A stretch of DNA of 64,000 nt, taken from the NCBI GenBank assembly GCA_036494465.1, contig DASXOJ010000287.1, positions 1 to 64,000 of the forward strand, written 5' to 3'. Source of the DNA: CAJCJE01 sp036494465 (GTDB taxonomy: Bacteria > Actinomycetota > Actinomycetes > Mycobacteriales > Pseudonocardiaceae). The notes below the pieces were generated by a model. The model made no database searches. It saw only the letters and a program-made list of their open reading frames with translations, and was not told the DNA's origin. Below are positions 34,417 through 41,783 of this stretch, in pieces. The position numbers were made by a program, and so were the translations under genes. Position 1 is the first letter of the stretch; the number at the start of each line of letters is the position of its first letter.

Positions 34417-35799
34417 TTGTCCGAATCGAGATGGAACCCGAGGCGCTCTGTCTTATCCAGAAGACGGGGAATCCTCTTAGCCCTCGGAGTCGCGACGCTG
34501 ACCGCGCTGTCCGCGCTCACCGCCCAGGCCGCACCCGCTGCCACCCCCGGCATCGCCGCCAACCCCAACGCGGTCGCCACAGTCCGCGCCGAGGTCCAGG
34601 CCGGCACCCTGCTCAAGACGCACGGCGTGCTGAACGCGTGCGCGACCACCCAGGTCAAGCTGGCCTGCATGGCCGAGATCGCCACCACGGCGCCGAACTC
34701 GAAGAAGGCGCTGGCGACCACCACTCCGGTCGGCTACGGCGCGACCGACCTGGCGAAGGCGTACAACCTGACCGGCGGCCAGACCGGCACCATCGCCATC
34801 ATCGACGCGGGCGCCTACCCCACCCTCGAATCCGACCTCGCCACCTACCGCGCGCAGTACGGTCTGCCCGCCTGCACCACCGCCAGCGGCTGCCTGACCA
34901 TCGGCGACATGAACGGCGGCCCGGCGCTGCAACCGTCCAGCGACTTCTTCGACCAGTACATCGAGGAAGAAGTCGCCGTCGAAACCTCGCTCGACGTGGA
35001 CATGGCCTCCGCATCCTGTCCGGCCTGCAAGATCGTCGAACTGCAACTGCCCGACGAGGACGCCCTCGCCGGTGACACCGCCGACCAGCAGACCACCGAC
35101 TTCGGCACCGCGGTCAACACCGCCGCCAAGCTCGGCGCCAACGCGGTCAGCATGAGCTACCAGTACCCGAGCGACGCCTTCGAGGAGACCGGCACTCCCG
35201 GCCTCGACCTGTTCCACCCGGGCATGGCCGTGCTCGCGTCCTCCGGCGACAGCGGCTACGAAGGCAACCAGCACAACGGCTGGCCCAACAACCTGCCGTG
35301 GGTCACCTCGGTCGGCGGCACCTCGCTCTACCAGAGCGCCGACGGCAAGTCCTTCTCCCAGGTCGCCTGGGCCGAAGCCGGCTCCGGCTGTGAGACCGAC
35401 ATGCCGCCGGCCATCGGCCAGCCCGCGTCGGTCAGCGCCTACTGCGGCGGCCACCGCGCCATGTCCGACATCTCCGCCGTCGCCGACCTGAACACCGGCG
35501 TCGCCGTCTACGACACCTACTCGCCGTTCTCCGGTGAACCGTACGAGTGGATCGTCGTCGGCGGCACCAGTGTGGCCTCGCCGTTCGTCGCGGGCGTCTA
35601 CGCGCGTGCAGGCAACCTCTCGCAGGTCATCGGCCCGAACACGCTGTACATGGACAAGGCGTCCGACTTCACCGACGTCACCATCGGCTCCAACGTCGCG
35701 CCGAACGCCGGCGTCGGCCCGGCCCAGCTCTACACCGCTGGCAAGGGCTGGGACGGTCCGACCGGTCTGGGCACCCCGAAGGGCCTCACCGGCTTCTGA
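34417..35799 (+). CDS. Secreted S53-family (sedolisin-like) serine-carboxyl peptidase
   Basis: A 460-residue secreted endopeptidase. A twin-arginine-rich leader ('RRSVLSRRRGILLALGVATL', Ala-x-Ala near 'AQAAPAA') is followed by a short propeptide-like stretch, then the catalytic domain. The sedolisin triad is Glu189 and Asp193 in 'VAVETSLDVDMAS' and Ser385 in 'VVGGTSVASPFVAG'; the E-x3-D spacing and GTS motif are diagnostic. 'VLASSGDSGYEGNQHNGWP' contains the oxyanion Asp. Length is short for enzymes with a full prodomain. An AGGAGG at 34407-34412 points to the TTG at 34417 as start, although the frame is open from 34252. Activity at acid pH is expected from the family. Confidence 0.88.
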   Translation: MSESRWNPRRSVLSRRRGILLALGVATLTALSALTAQAAPAATPGIAANPNAVATVRAEVQAGTLLKTHGVLNACATTQVKLACMAEIATTAPNSKKALATTTPVGYGATDLAKAYNLTGGQTGTIAIIDAGAYPTLESDLATYRAQYGLPACTTASGCLTIGDMNGGPALQPSSDFFDQYIEEEVAVETSLDVDMASASCPACKIVELQLPDEDALAGDTADQQTTDFGTAVNTAAKLGANAVSMSYQYPSDAFEETGTPGLDLFHPGMAVLASSGDSGYEGNQHNGWPNNLPWVTSVGGTSLYQSADGKSFSQVAWAEAGSGCETDMPPAIGQPASVSAYCGGHRAMSDISAVADLNTGVAVYDTYSPFSGEPYEWIVVGGTSVASPFVAGVYARAGNLSQVIGPNTLYMDKASDFTDVTIGSNVAPNAGVGPAQLYTAGKGWDGPTGLGTPKGLTGF

Positions 35800-35803
35800 T
35801 CCA

Positions 35804-35923
35804 CCGAAACGGGACTATCCGAAACGGGATCATCCGACCTCGGATACTCCGAAACGGGATCATCCGAGGTCGGGTACTCCGAAACCGGATATTCCGATAT
35901 CGGATTATCCGAATTCGAAGGCT
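35804..35923. repeat. Eight 15-bp tandem repeats
   Basis: Eight consecutive 15-bp units start at 35804, 35819, 35834, 35849, 35864, 35879, 35894 and 35909. The consensus is CCGA-NNN-CGG-NNN-NT, for example CCGAAACGGGATCAT (units 2 and 4 identical) and CCGATATCGGATTAT. Several units contain a small palindrome CCGANNTCGG. The array begins five bases after the peptidase stop and runs into the convergent degV gene, whose last two codons and stop (35905-35913) lie within it. Fifteen bases keep frame, so a pentapeptide repeat is encoded in every frame, but no start or ribosome binding site supports translation. Confidence 0.9.
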
Positions 35924-36786
35924 CGCGGTCTCGCCGGCACGATTTCCGCCGGCGAGATCGTGAGCCCGATCCCGCCCGGTCCCACGTGGACCATGATGAT
36001 CGCGCTCACCCCGACCACGTTGATCTGGTTCAGGTTGGGCACCCGCTTCTTGAGCCTCTCCAGGATGTAGTCGATCCGCCGGTCCGCGCCGAAGTGCTCG
36101 ATCGCGATGTCCACCGGAGCGTTGCCCGCCTTGGCCACCGCGGTGTCCACCAGCTTGCGGATCGCCCGGTCGCTGCCCATCGTCCGGGCCAACGGCACGA
36201 TCTCGCCGTTCTGCACGGTGAGCAGCGGTTTCACCGACAGCGCGCTGCCGATCAGGTGCGCGGCGGCACCGATCCGGCCGCCCCGGCGCAGGTACTCCAG
36301 AGTTTCCACGTGGATCAGCTCGACCGAGGAGGTCATGCGGCCCTGCGCCGCCTTGATCACCTGGTCCACGTTCCCGCCCGCGTTCGCGATCCGCGCCGCG
36401 GCGAGCACCGCGTAACCGAGGCTCATCCCGGCCGTGCCAGTGTCCACGACGTGCACCGGCACACGAGAATCCGCCGCGCCGAACTTCGCCATGTCCGCCG
36501 TCTTCGACAGCTTTCCGGAAATGTGCAGCGAAACCACGGCACTGGCGCCGCGCGCGATGGCGTCCTGGTAGGTCCAGAAGAACGCGCCGGGGTCAGGCGG
36601 TGACGTCGACAGCGGCGTGCCGTCGGCGAACGCGTCGAGCAGTGTCTTGGGTGCGATCCGAGCCTCGTCGTCGAGGTGATCGCCGACATGCAGCTGCTGC
36701 TGCACGACGGAAATGCCCCACCGTGCCGCCATATCGGTCGGCAGGCATGCGGTGGAGTCAGTCACAACAGTGACATAGCCGGCCAT
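35905..36786 (-). CDS. DegV-family protein (fatty-acid binding)
   Basis: A 293-residue DegV/EDD-fold protein, which binds a fatty acid and in some bacteria acts as FakB, the substrate carrier of fatty-acid kinase. 'YVTVVTDSTACLPTDMAARW' at the N terminus is the family signature, and 'SLHISGKLSKTADMAKFGAA' and 'VDTGTAGMSLGYAVLAAARI' line the lipid pocket. 'VETLEYLRRGGRIGAAAHL' is the other conserved segment. The ATG at 36784-36786 is chosen because homology begins there. No FakA kinase is adjacent. The C-terminal residues are encoded by the 15-bp repeat array, so its tail has been rewritten by the repeat. Confidence 0.9.
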   Translation of the reverse strand: MAGYVTVVTDSTACLPTDMAARWGISVVQQQLHVGDHLDDEARIAPKTLLDAFADGTPLSTSPPDPGAFFWTYQDAIARGASAVVSLHISGKLSKTADMAKFGAADSRVPVHVVDTGTAGMSLGYAVLAAARIANAGGNVDQVIKAAQGRMTSSVELIHVETLEYLRRGGRIGAAAHLIGSALSVKPLLTVQNGEIVPLARTMGSDRAIRKLVDTAVAKAGNAPVDIAIEHFGADRRIDYILERLKKRVPNLNQINVVGVSAIIMVHVGPGGIGLTISPAEIVPARPRAFEFG

Positions 36787-36866
36787 AGCGGTGGACTGTA
36801 ACGCCCTGGCAACGTTCGGCGATATAGGCCGTCCTTGAGCGCTGAGAGAGAGTAGGGAACTGCGCT

Positions 36867-36888
36867 GCTCACCGCCCCAGGGGTGAGC
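36867..36888. promoter_or_regulatory. Inverted repeat in the degV/etfB intergenic region
   Basis: GCTCACC (36867-36873) and GGTGAGC (36882-36888) pair around an eight-base centre in the 301-bp gap between the divergent degV and etfB genes, upstream of the possible etfB promoter. It is a candidate operator. Confidence 0.3.
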
Positions 36889-36919
36889 ATGGTCACCGCC
36901 CGTTCGTGTCGCGTGTCCC

Positions 36920-36947
36920 TTGCCCAAGGGCTACTGGCGGGTAACAT
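36920..36947 (+). promoter_or_regulatory. Possible etfBA promoter
   Basis: TTGCCC (36920-36925) and TAACAT (36942-36947), 16 bp apart, are a plausible -35/-10 pair. They would give an etfB leader of about 135 bases. The remaining leader holds an AGGAGGT near 37069 that is further than usual from the ATG at 37088. Confidence 0.35.
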
Positions 36948-37087
36948 TCAGGCCACAGTGTGTTGGCTCGCCCAACCGGCCCTTTGGCTCGCAAAGCCGC
37001 AAGCGACATGGCAAGGTCGGGCCAACCGGCGACAGTTTCGCCGCCGCATGTCCGGCGGTCACTTTCTCAGGAGGTCGAACCAGACCC

Positions 37088-37876
37088 ATGAACATCGTTG
37101 TTCTGGTCAAGCAGGTGCCGGATACCTATTCCGAGCGCAAGCTGCGCGACGCCGATCACACCCTCGACCGCGACTCGGCCGACGCCGTCCTGGACGAGAT
37201 CAACGAACGTGCGGTCGAAGAAGCACTGTTGATCAAGGAAGCTCAGGGCGACACCACGGTCACCGTCGTCTGCGTCGGACCCGACCGCGCCACCGAGGCC
37301 ATCCGCAAGGCCCTGTCCATGGGCGCGGACTCCGCAGTGCACGTCAACGACGAGGCGCTGCACGGAGCCGACGTGCTGCAGACCGCCAAGGTCCTCGCCA
37401 AAGCCATCGGCACCGTCGAGTCCGTCGACCTGGTCATCGCGGGCAACGAGGCCACCGACGGCACCTCCGGCACGGTCCCCGCGATCATCGCCGAACTGCT
37501 CGGCCTGCCCCAGCTCACCCACGCCCGCAAGGTCACCATCGACGGCGGCAACGTCACCGTCGAACGCGAGACCCCGGACGAGGGCCTGATCCACCTGCAG
37601 GCCAGCCTGCCCGCGGTGATCAGCGTGTCCGAGAAGATCAACGAGCCGCGCTACCCCTCCTTCAAGGGGATCATGGCCGCCAAGAAGAAGCCGGTGAACA
37701 CGGTCACGGTCGCCGACCTCGGCATCGACGCGGGTTCGGTCGGTCTCGGCAACGCGTGGTCCTCGGTTGTCGACGCGGCCCCCAAGCCGCCGCGCACTGC
37801 CGGTGAAAAGGTCGAGGACGACGGGAACGGCGGCGCCAAGATCGCCGAGTACCTCATCGCCCAGAAGCTGATCTGA
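37088..37876 (+). CDS. etfB: Electron transfer flavoprotein beta subunit
   Basis: A 262-residue EtfB/FixA. 'MNIVVLVKQVPDTYSERKLR' is the canonical N terminus, 'DEINERAVEEALLIKE' binds AMP-side elements, and 'DLVIAGNEATDGTSGTVPAI' and 'LPAVISVSEKINEPRYPSFK' are the family signatures. It pairs with EtfA, encoded 31 bp downstream, to shuttle electrons from acyl-CoA dehydrogenases to the membrane quinone pool through ETF:quinone oxidoreductase. The frame extends upstream to 36920, but conserved sequence starts at the ATG at 37088. It corresponds to mycobacterial fixA (Rv3029c, from memory). Confidence 0.97.
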   Translation: MNIVVLVKQVPDTYSERKLRDADHTLDRDSADAVLDEINERAVEEALLIKEAQGDTTVTVVCVGPDRATEAIRKALSMGADSAVHVNDEALHGADVLQTAKVLAKAIGTVESVDLVIAGNEATDGTSGTVPAIIAELLGLPQLTHARKVTIDGGNVTVERETPDEGLIHLQASLPAVISVSEKINEPRYPSFKGIMAAKKKPVNTVTVADLGIDAGSVGLGNAWSSVVDAAPKPPRTAGEKVEDDGNGGAKIAEYLIAQKLI

Positions 37877-37907
37877 CCAACCGAGCCGAGCAGGAGAGAG
37901 AACAACC

Positions 37908-38867
37908 ATGTCCGAGGTTTTGGTCCTCGTTGAGCAGGTCGACGGCGAGGTCAAGAAGGTCACCAACGAACTGCTGACCGCCGCTCGCCGGCTCGGCGAG
38001 CCCTCCGCCGTCGTGGTCGGCGCGCCCGGCACGGCAGCGAAGGTCCGCGACGCCCTGGCCGGCTACGGCGCCGCCAAGATCTACGCCGCCGAGTCCGACG
38101 ACGTCGCCGGCTACCTGGTCACCCCCAAGGTCGACGCGCTCGCCGCCGTCGCCGCGACGGCAAGTCCCGCCGCCGTGCTGATCGCCGGGTCCTCCGAAGG
38201 TAAGGAGATCGCGGGCAGGCTCGCCGTTCGCCTCGACTCCGGTCTGCTGGTCGACCTCATCGACATCGACGCGGACGGCACTGGCACCCAGTCGATCTTC
38301 GGTGGCGCGTACACCGTGCACTCGAAGGTCAGCCATGGCACCCCGGTCGTCACCATGCGCCCCGGCGCCCTGGAAGCCGAAGCCGCCGACGGTGCCGCTG
38401 AATCCACCTCCGTGGACCTGCCTGCCGTCGACGCCGCCAAGGTCACCAAGGTGCTCGGCCGTGAGCCCATCGAAGGCGGCGACCGTCCCGAACTGACGGA
38501 CGCCAGCGTCGTTGTCTCCGGTGGTCGCGGTGTCGGCAGCGCGGAGAGCTTCTCCGTCGTCGAAGCCCTCGCCGACTCGCTCGGTGCCGCCGTCGGCGCC
38601 TCGCGTGCCGCCGTCGACTCCGGCTACTACCCGCACCAGTTCCAGGTTGGCCAGACCGGCAAGACGGTGTCCCCGCAGCTTTACATCGCCCTCGGCATTT
38701 CCGGCGCCATTCAGCACCGCGCCGGAATGCAGACCTCGAAGACGATCATCGCGGTCAACAAGGACGCGGAGGCGCCGATCTTCGAGATCACCGACTACGG
38801 CATCGTCGGCGACCTTTTCAAGGTGGCGCCGCAGCTGACCGAAGAAGTGAACAAGCGCAAGGGCTGA
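37908..38867 (+). CDS. etfA: Electron transfer flavoprotein alpha subunit
   Basis: A 319-residue EtfA/FixB. The N-terminal domain begins 'MSEVLVLVEQVDGEVKKVTN'. The C-terminal FAD-binding domain has 'VVSGGRGVGSAESFSVVEAL', 'GASRAAVDSGYYPHQFQVGQ' and 'LYIALGISGAIQHRAGMQTS', then 'IIAVNKDAEAPIFEITDYGI', all standard FAD contacts. Preceded by GGAGAGAG and separated from etfB by only 31 bp, so the two form one operon. A strong hairpin follows the stop. Confidence 0.97.
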   Translation: MSEVLVLVEQVDGEVKKVTNELLTAARRLGEPSAVVVGAPGTAAKVRDALAGYGAAKIYAAESDDVAGYLVTPKVDALAAVAATASPAAVLIAGSSEGKEIAGRLAVRLDSGLLVDLIDIDADGTGTQSIFGGAYTVHSKVSHGTPVVTMRPGALEAEAADGAAESTSVDLPAVDAAKVTKVLGREPIEGGDRPELTDASVVVSGGRGVGSAESFSVVEALADSLGAAVGASRAAVDSGYYPHQFQVGQTGKTVSPQLYIALGISGAIQHRAGMQTSKTIIAVNKDAEAPIFEITDYGIVGDLFKVAPQLTEEVNKRKG

Positions 38868-38889
38868 TTCTTTAATAGCAACCCAATTC

Positions 38890-38926
38890 GGGGCGGTTTT
38901 CTCGTGACCACACGGGAGAACCGCCC
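38890..38926 (+). terminator. Terminator of the etfBA operon
   Basis: GGGGCGGTTTTCTCGTG (38890-38906) pairs with CACGGGAGAACCGCCCC (to about 38927) around a four-base loop, with one mismatch/bulge region, starting about 22 bases after the etfA stop and followed by GTGTTTATG. Long stem, weak T tract. Confidence 0.8.
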
Positions 38927-39022
38927 CGTGTTTATGTGAACCACCCGCCATTAACCGGATTTCCACTTATCTGCTACCGGTTCGACCTGCTGACTGTTGC
39001 CGACACAACGTAAACAGAACGT

Positions 39023-39793
39023 ATGGCGCAGTCAGAACTGCTCGTAAGCACCCCGGCCGCAGCTGAAGCCACCGCGCACTACTCGTTGCTGGTCGCCCAC
39101 GACGACACCGAGGTCCGCGCCGCACAGCGGCTGCGCTACCAGGTCTTCGCCGAGGAAATGGGCGCCGACCTGCACAGCAGCGTGCCCGGACTGGACGTCG
39201 ACTACTTCGACGAGTTCTGCGACCACCTCGTGGTCCGCCACGACCCCTCCGGCGAGATCGTCGGCTGTTACCGCATGCTCCCGCCAGAGCGGGCCCGCGA
39301 AGCAGGGCGCCTCTACTCCGACGGCGAGTTCGACCTGACCGCGTTGCACGGCATCCGCGGCGCCCTGGTCGAAACCGGCCGCTCCTGCGTCCACCCCGAC
39401 CACCGCACCGGCGCCGTCGTCGGCCTGGTCTGGGCAGGCATCGCCCGCTACATGCTGCTCTCCGGCCACGAATGGCTGGCCGGCTGCGCGTCCGTCCCGC
39501 TGCACGACGGCGGCGAACTGGCCGCAGGCGTCTGGGACACGGTCTCTCGCAAGAACTACGCCCCTGCCGAATACCGAGTGGCCCCGCGCAACCCCTGGAA
39601 CGTGGCGGCAGCACCGCGCCCGGCGAAGGTCACCATTCCGCCGCTCCTGCGCGGCTACCTCCGCCTGGGCGCCTGGATCTGCGGCGAACCGGCGCTGGAC
39701 GAAGACTTCGGCGTAGCAGACTTCTTCGTCCTGCTCTCGATGGCCAATGTCGACCAGCGCTACCTCCGCTTCTTCCTCGGCGAAGGCCGCTAG
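39023..39793 (+). CDS. OlsB-like N-acyltransferase (GNAT fold, Rv3027c type)
   Basis: A 256-residue acyltransferase of the OlsB / autoinducer-synthase-like GNAT branch. 'AAQRLRYQVFAEEMGADLHS' and 'LDVDYFDEFCDHLVVRH' at the N terminus, 'EIVGCYRMLPPERAREAG' and 'ALVETGRSCVHPDHRTGAVV' mid-protein are the family's typical segments. OlsB acylates the alpha-amino group of ornithine with a 3-hydroxyacyl chain, the first step in ornithine lipids. The next gene, two bases away, is an OlsA/PlsC-type acyltransferase, so the pair could make ornithine or another acyl-amino-acid lipid. It matches Rv3027c by position (from memory). Confidence 0.8.
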   Translation: MAQSELLVSTPAAAEATAHYSLLVAHDDTEVRAAQRLRYQVFAEEMGADLHSSVPGLDVDYFDEFCDHLVVRHDPSGEIVGCYRMLPPERAREAGRLYSDGEFDLTALHGIRGALVETGRSCVHPDHRTGAVVGLVWAGIARYMLLSGHEWLAGCASVPLHDGGELAAGVWDTVSRKNYAPAEYRVAPRNPWNVAAAPRPAKVTIPPLLRGYLRLGAWICGEPALDEDFGVADFFVLLSMANVDQRYLRFFLGEGR

Positions 39794-39795
39794 CC

Positions 39796-40683
39796 ATGGC
39801 ACACGCCTGGATGCCCACGTCGCCCTGCGGCCCCAGTTGCCACGCCGCCACCGTCCCCACGGTGGGCCGCGCGCGCAGCTTCGCCCGTCTGGTTCGCGCG
39901 GCCCTGGTCCTCCTGGCAGCGCTGGGATCGGCGCCCCTCCTGATAGTCCTGCATGGACGGTCCAGGACCGCGATGCTCAGGTGGGTATTCACATCCATGC
40001 TGCGCGCCTTCGGTGCCAAACTGGAGATCCACGGCGACCCCACCTTCGCCCGCACCCAAACCCAACGCGGCGCGCTGGTCGTGCAAAACCACGTGTCCTG
40101 GCTGGACATCGTCGTCGCGAACGCTGTGCGCCCCATGCGTTCGGTGGCCAAGCGCGAAATCGGCGAATGGCCGTTGGTCGGTGCGCTGGCAACCAAAGCA
40201 GGCACCGTCTACCTCGACCGCGAAAGCCTCCGCGCCCTCCCCGACACGGTCGTCGAACTGTCGGACGCGCTGCGCGGCGGCGCCCAGGTCAACGTCTGCC
40301 CGGAAGGCACCACCTGGTGCGGCCTGGCATCCGGCCACTTCCGCCCGGCCCTGTTCCAAGCGGCGATCGACGGCGGCGTGCCCGTCCGCCCGTTGGCGGT
40401 TCGCTACCGGCTCTCGAACGGCCAAACCACGACCTGGCCCTCGTTCGTCGGCACCGAAACCCTCATCGACTCGGTCCGCCGCACCGCGAAACTGCGCGGT
40501 CTCGTCATCGAAGTCCACATCCTCGACGAAATCGCCCCCGGCCGCGCCGACACCCGCGCCGAACTGGCCGCCCTCGCCGAAGCCCAAATCGCGGCGGTCC
40601 TGTCCGGCCCGCACATCCCCGCCCAGCGCCGCGCCGCCCACGTCCGCATGCTCCTCGCCGATTCCCCGGATCGGGTGAACTAG
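39796..40683 (+). CDS. 1-acyl-sn-glycerol-3-phosphate/lyso-lipid acyltransferase (PlsC/OlsA type)
   Basis: A 295-residue membrane-associated acyltransferase. The catalytic H-x4-D is in 'VVQNHVSWLDIVVANA', 'SVAKREIGEWPLVGALATKA' is block II, 'NVCPEGTTWCG' the EGT block III, and 'ALFQAAIDGGVPVRPLAVRY' block IV. One hydrophobic segment ('LVLLAALGSAPLLIVLHG', about residues 40-57) anchors it. It starts at an ATG three bases after the OlsB-like TAG, so the two are co-translated. Together they suggest the second acylation of an aminolipid; phosphatidic acid synthesis is the alternative. Confidence 0.85.
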   Translation: MAHAWMPTSPCGPSCHAATVPTVGRARSFARLVRAALVLLAALGSAPLLIVLHGRSRTAMLRWVFTSMLRAFGAKLEIHGDPTFARTQTQRGALVVQNHVSWLDIVVANAVRPMRSVAKREIGEWPLVGALATKAGTVYLDRESLRALPDTVVELSDALRGGAQVNVCPEGTTWCGLASGHFRPALFQAAIDGGVPVRPLAVRYRLSNGQTTTWPSFVGTETLIDSVRRTAKLRGLVIEVHILDEIAPGRADTRAELAALAEAQIAAVLSGPHIPAQRRAAHVRMLLADSPDRVN

Positions 40684-40771
40684 GTCGCATTCCCCGGAAC
40701 CAAACCCTGGCTACGCCGCGTCGGATACGCTACGAGACTGCGGGACTACCAGTAGCCACGGGGGCGGGGCG

Positions 40772-41242
40772 ATGTCGGAGAGCAGCCAGGACGCGATCGA
40801 CAAGATCAACCAGCTGGCGAGCCAACCGGCAAACCCGCAGGCCGACGGAGGCTTGGCCGAGGGCGCAGCCGCGATGGTCAACGGCAGCCAAGCCATGCTC
40901 GCCCAAGCGCAGAGCGGCGTCCTCAAATTCGACCCGGACACCGGCCAAGCCCTGATCAACAACCTGAACCAGCAGATTGAGACCCTTCAGGGGCTCGGTG
41001 AGAGCATTCGGTGGATCAGTCGAGAGACGAAGCTGGGCATGACACCTGGGGGCCAGGTGATGTCCAGGTTCAATCAAGAGGTGGCTACGTCGGGACCGAA
41101 GGCATTCGTCCCGGCTCACGATGAGTTCGTGCGAACTCTCTTCACGGCGGTGCAAGCGATCCAGATCGCCATGGATAATTACGCCAATACTGACGAAGGC
41201 AATGCCGGCGACCTCAAGGCGAAGGACTGGCTAGGCTCGTGA
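40772..41242 (+). CDS. Small helical ESX-associated protein, putative type VII substrate
   Basis: A 156-residue, Cys-free, mostly helical protein with two long helices ('GLAEGAAAMVNGSQAMLAQA' region and 'EFVRTLFTAVQAIQIAMDNY'). Near its C terminus Tyr137-x3-Asp141 ('NYANTDEG') fits the Y-x-x-x-D/E export signal of type VII secretion substrates, placed after a helix as in known substrates. No W-x-G turn was found in it. It is the first of four genes with GTGA or TGATG couplings leading to a PPE-like protein and EspG. I infer that it is co-secreted with, or a partner of, the PPE-like protein. Confidence 0.75.
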   Translation: MSESSQDAIDKINQLASQPANPQADGGLAEGAAAMVNGSQAMLAQAQSGVLKFDPDTGQALINNLNQQIETLQGLGESIRWISRETKLGMTPGGQVMSRFNQEVATSGPKAFVPAHDEFVRTLFTAVQAIQIAMDNYANTDEGNAGDLKAKDWLGS

Positions 41243-41763
41243 CCGATATCGTGCTGTTTCGCCGTTCACTGATCCTGCTTGCGCTGTTGATTGTCGGATT
41301 GGGATCCGCTGCTTGCTCGGGAGGCGGACCTATTCCGGCTGCCTCGACTACGACGAGCGTGCCTTCGTCCGTCGTTGTGTCCAACCCGGTTGCAGCCATT
41401 GATCCCTGCAGCCTGCTGAGCCAGAGTGACGTTGCTCGGCTCGGATTGACATCCCGGGGACACGAGGACACCGCAAAGTCTCGTGGGTGCGGTTGGAGCA
41501 AGGGCGCGGTGTACGCGATAGGTATTTATGCCAACAGAAGCCAAGGTCTCAGCACGCTGCGTGACAGTACCTCCACGTCAGTGTCGCTGGTATCGCACGA
41601 TGCGATTCAGACGGCTTCGGACATCGACTGCCTGGTTGACATCGCAATTACCAAGACATCCAGTGTTGGCATCAGCATCGAAGCTGGTGGTGGCAATGCA
41701 TGCGGATATGCGGCGCAGTATGCGACGCTGATTGAGCCGAAGTTGCCGGCTCAGCAGAAGTAG
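41239..41763 (+). CDS. DUF3558-domain lipoprotein
   Basis: A 174-residue exported lipoprotein. The signal peptide 'SLILLALLIVGLGSAAC' ends in a lipobox-like Ser-Ala-Ala-Cys, so the protein would be anchored on the outer face of the membrane. A Ser/Thr-rich linker is followed by a DUF3558 domain with 'AIDPCSLLSQSDVARLG', 'GCGWSK' and 'CGYAAQYATLIEPKLP', whose cysteines may pair. GTG start overlaps the preceding TGA (GTGA). DUF3558 lipoproteins occur beside ESX accessory genes in Pseudonocardiales; their role is unknown. Confidence 0.85.
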   Translation: MTDIVLFRRSLILLALLIVGLGSAACSGGGPIPAASTTTSVPSSVVVSNPVAAIDPCSLLSQSDVARLGLTSRGHEDTAKSRGCGWSKGAVYAIGIYANRSQGLSTLRDSTSTSVSLVSHDAIQTASDIDCLVDIAITKTSSVGISIEAGGGNACGYAAQYATLIEPKLPAQQK

Positions 41764-41783
41764 TGCTCGGGGAGGGGCGGACC

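Noticed and set aside
35804..35923. CRISPR array
   Set aside because: Units are contiguous 15-bp repeats with no spacers and there are no cas genes; it is a tandem repeat.
35801..36070. Pentapeptide-repeat protein encoded by the 15-bp array
   Set aside because: A repeat whose length is a multiple of three gives a pentapeptide in any open frame. There is no start codon with a ribosome binding site, and the frame overlaps the peptidase and degV.
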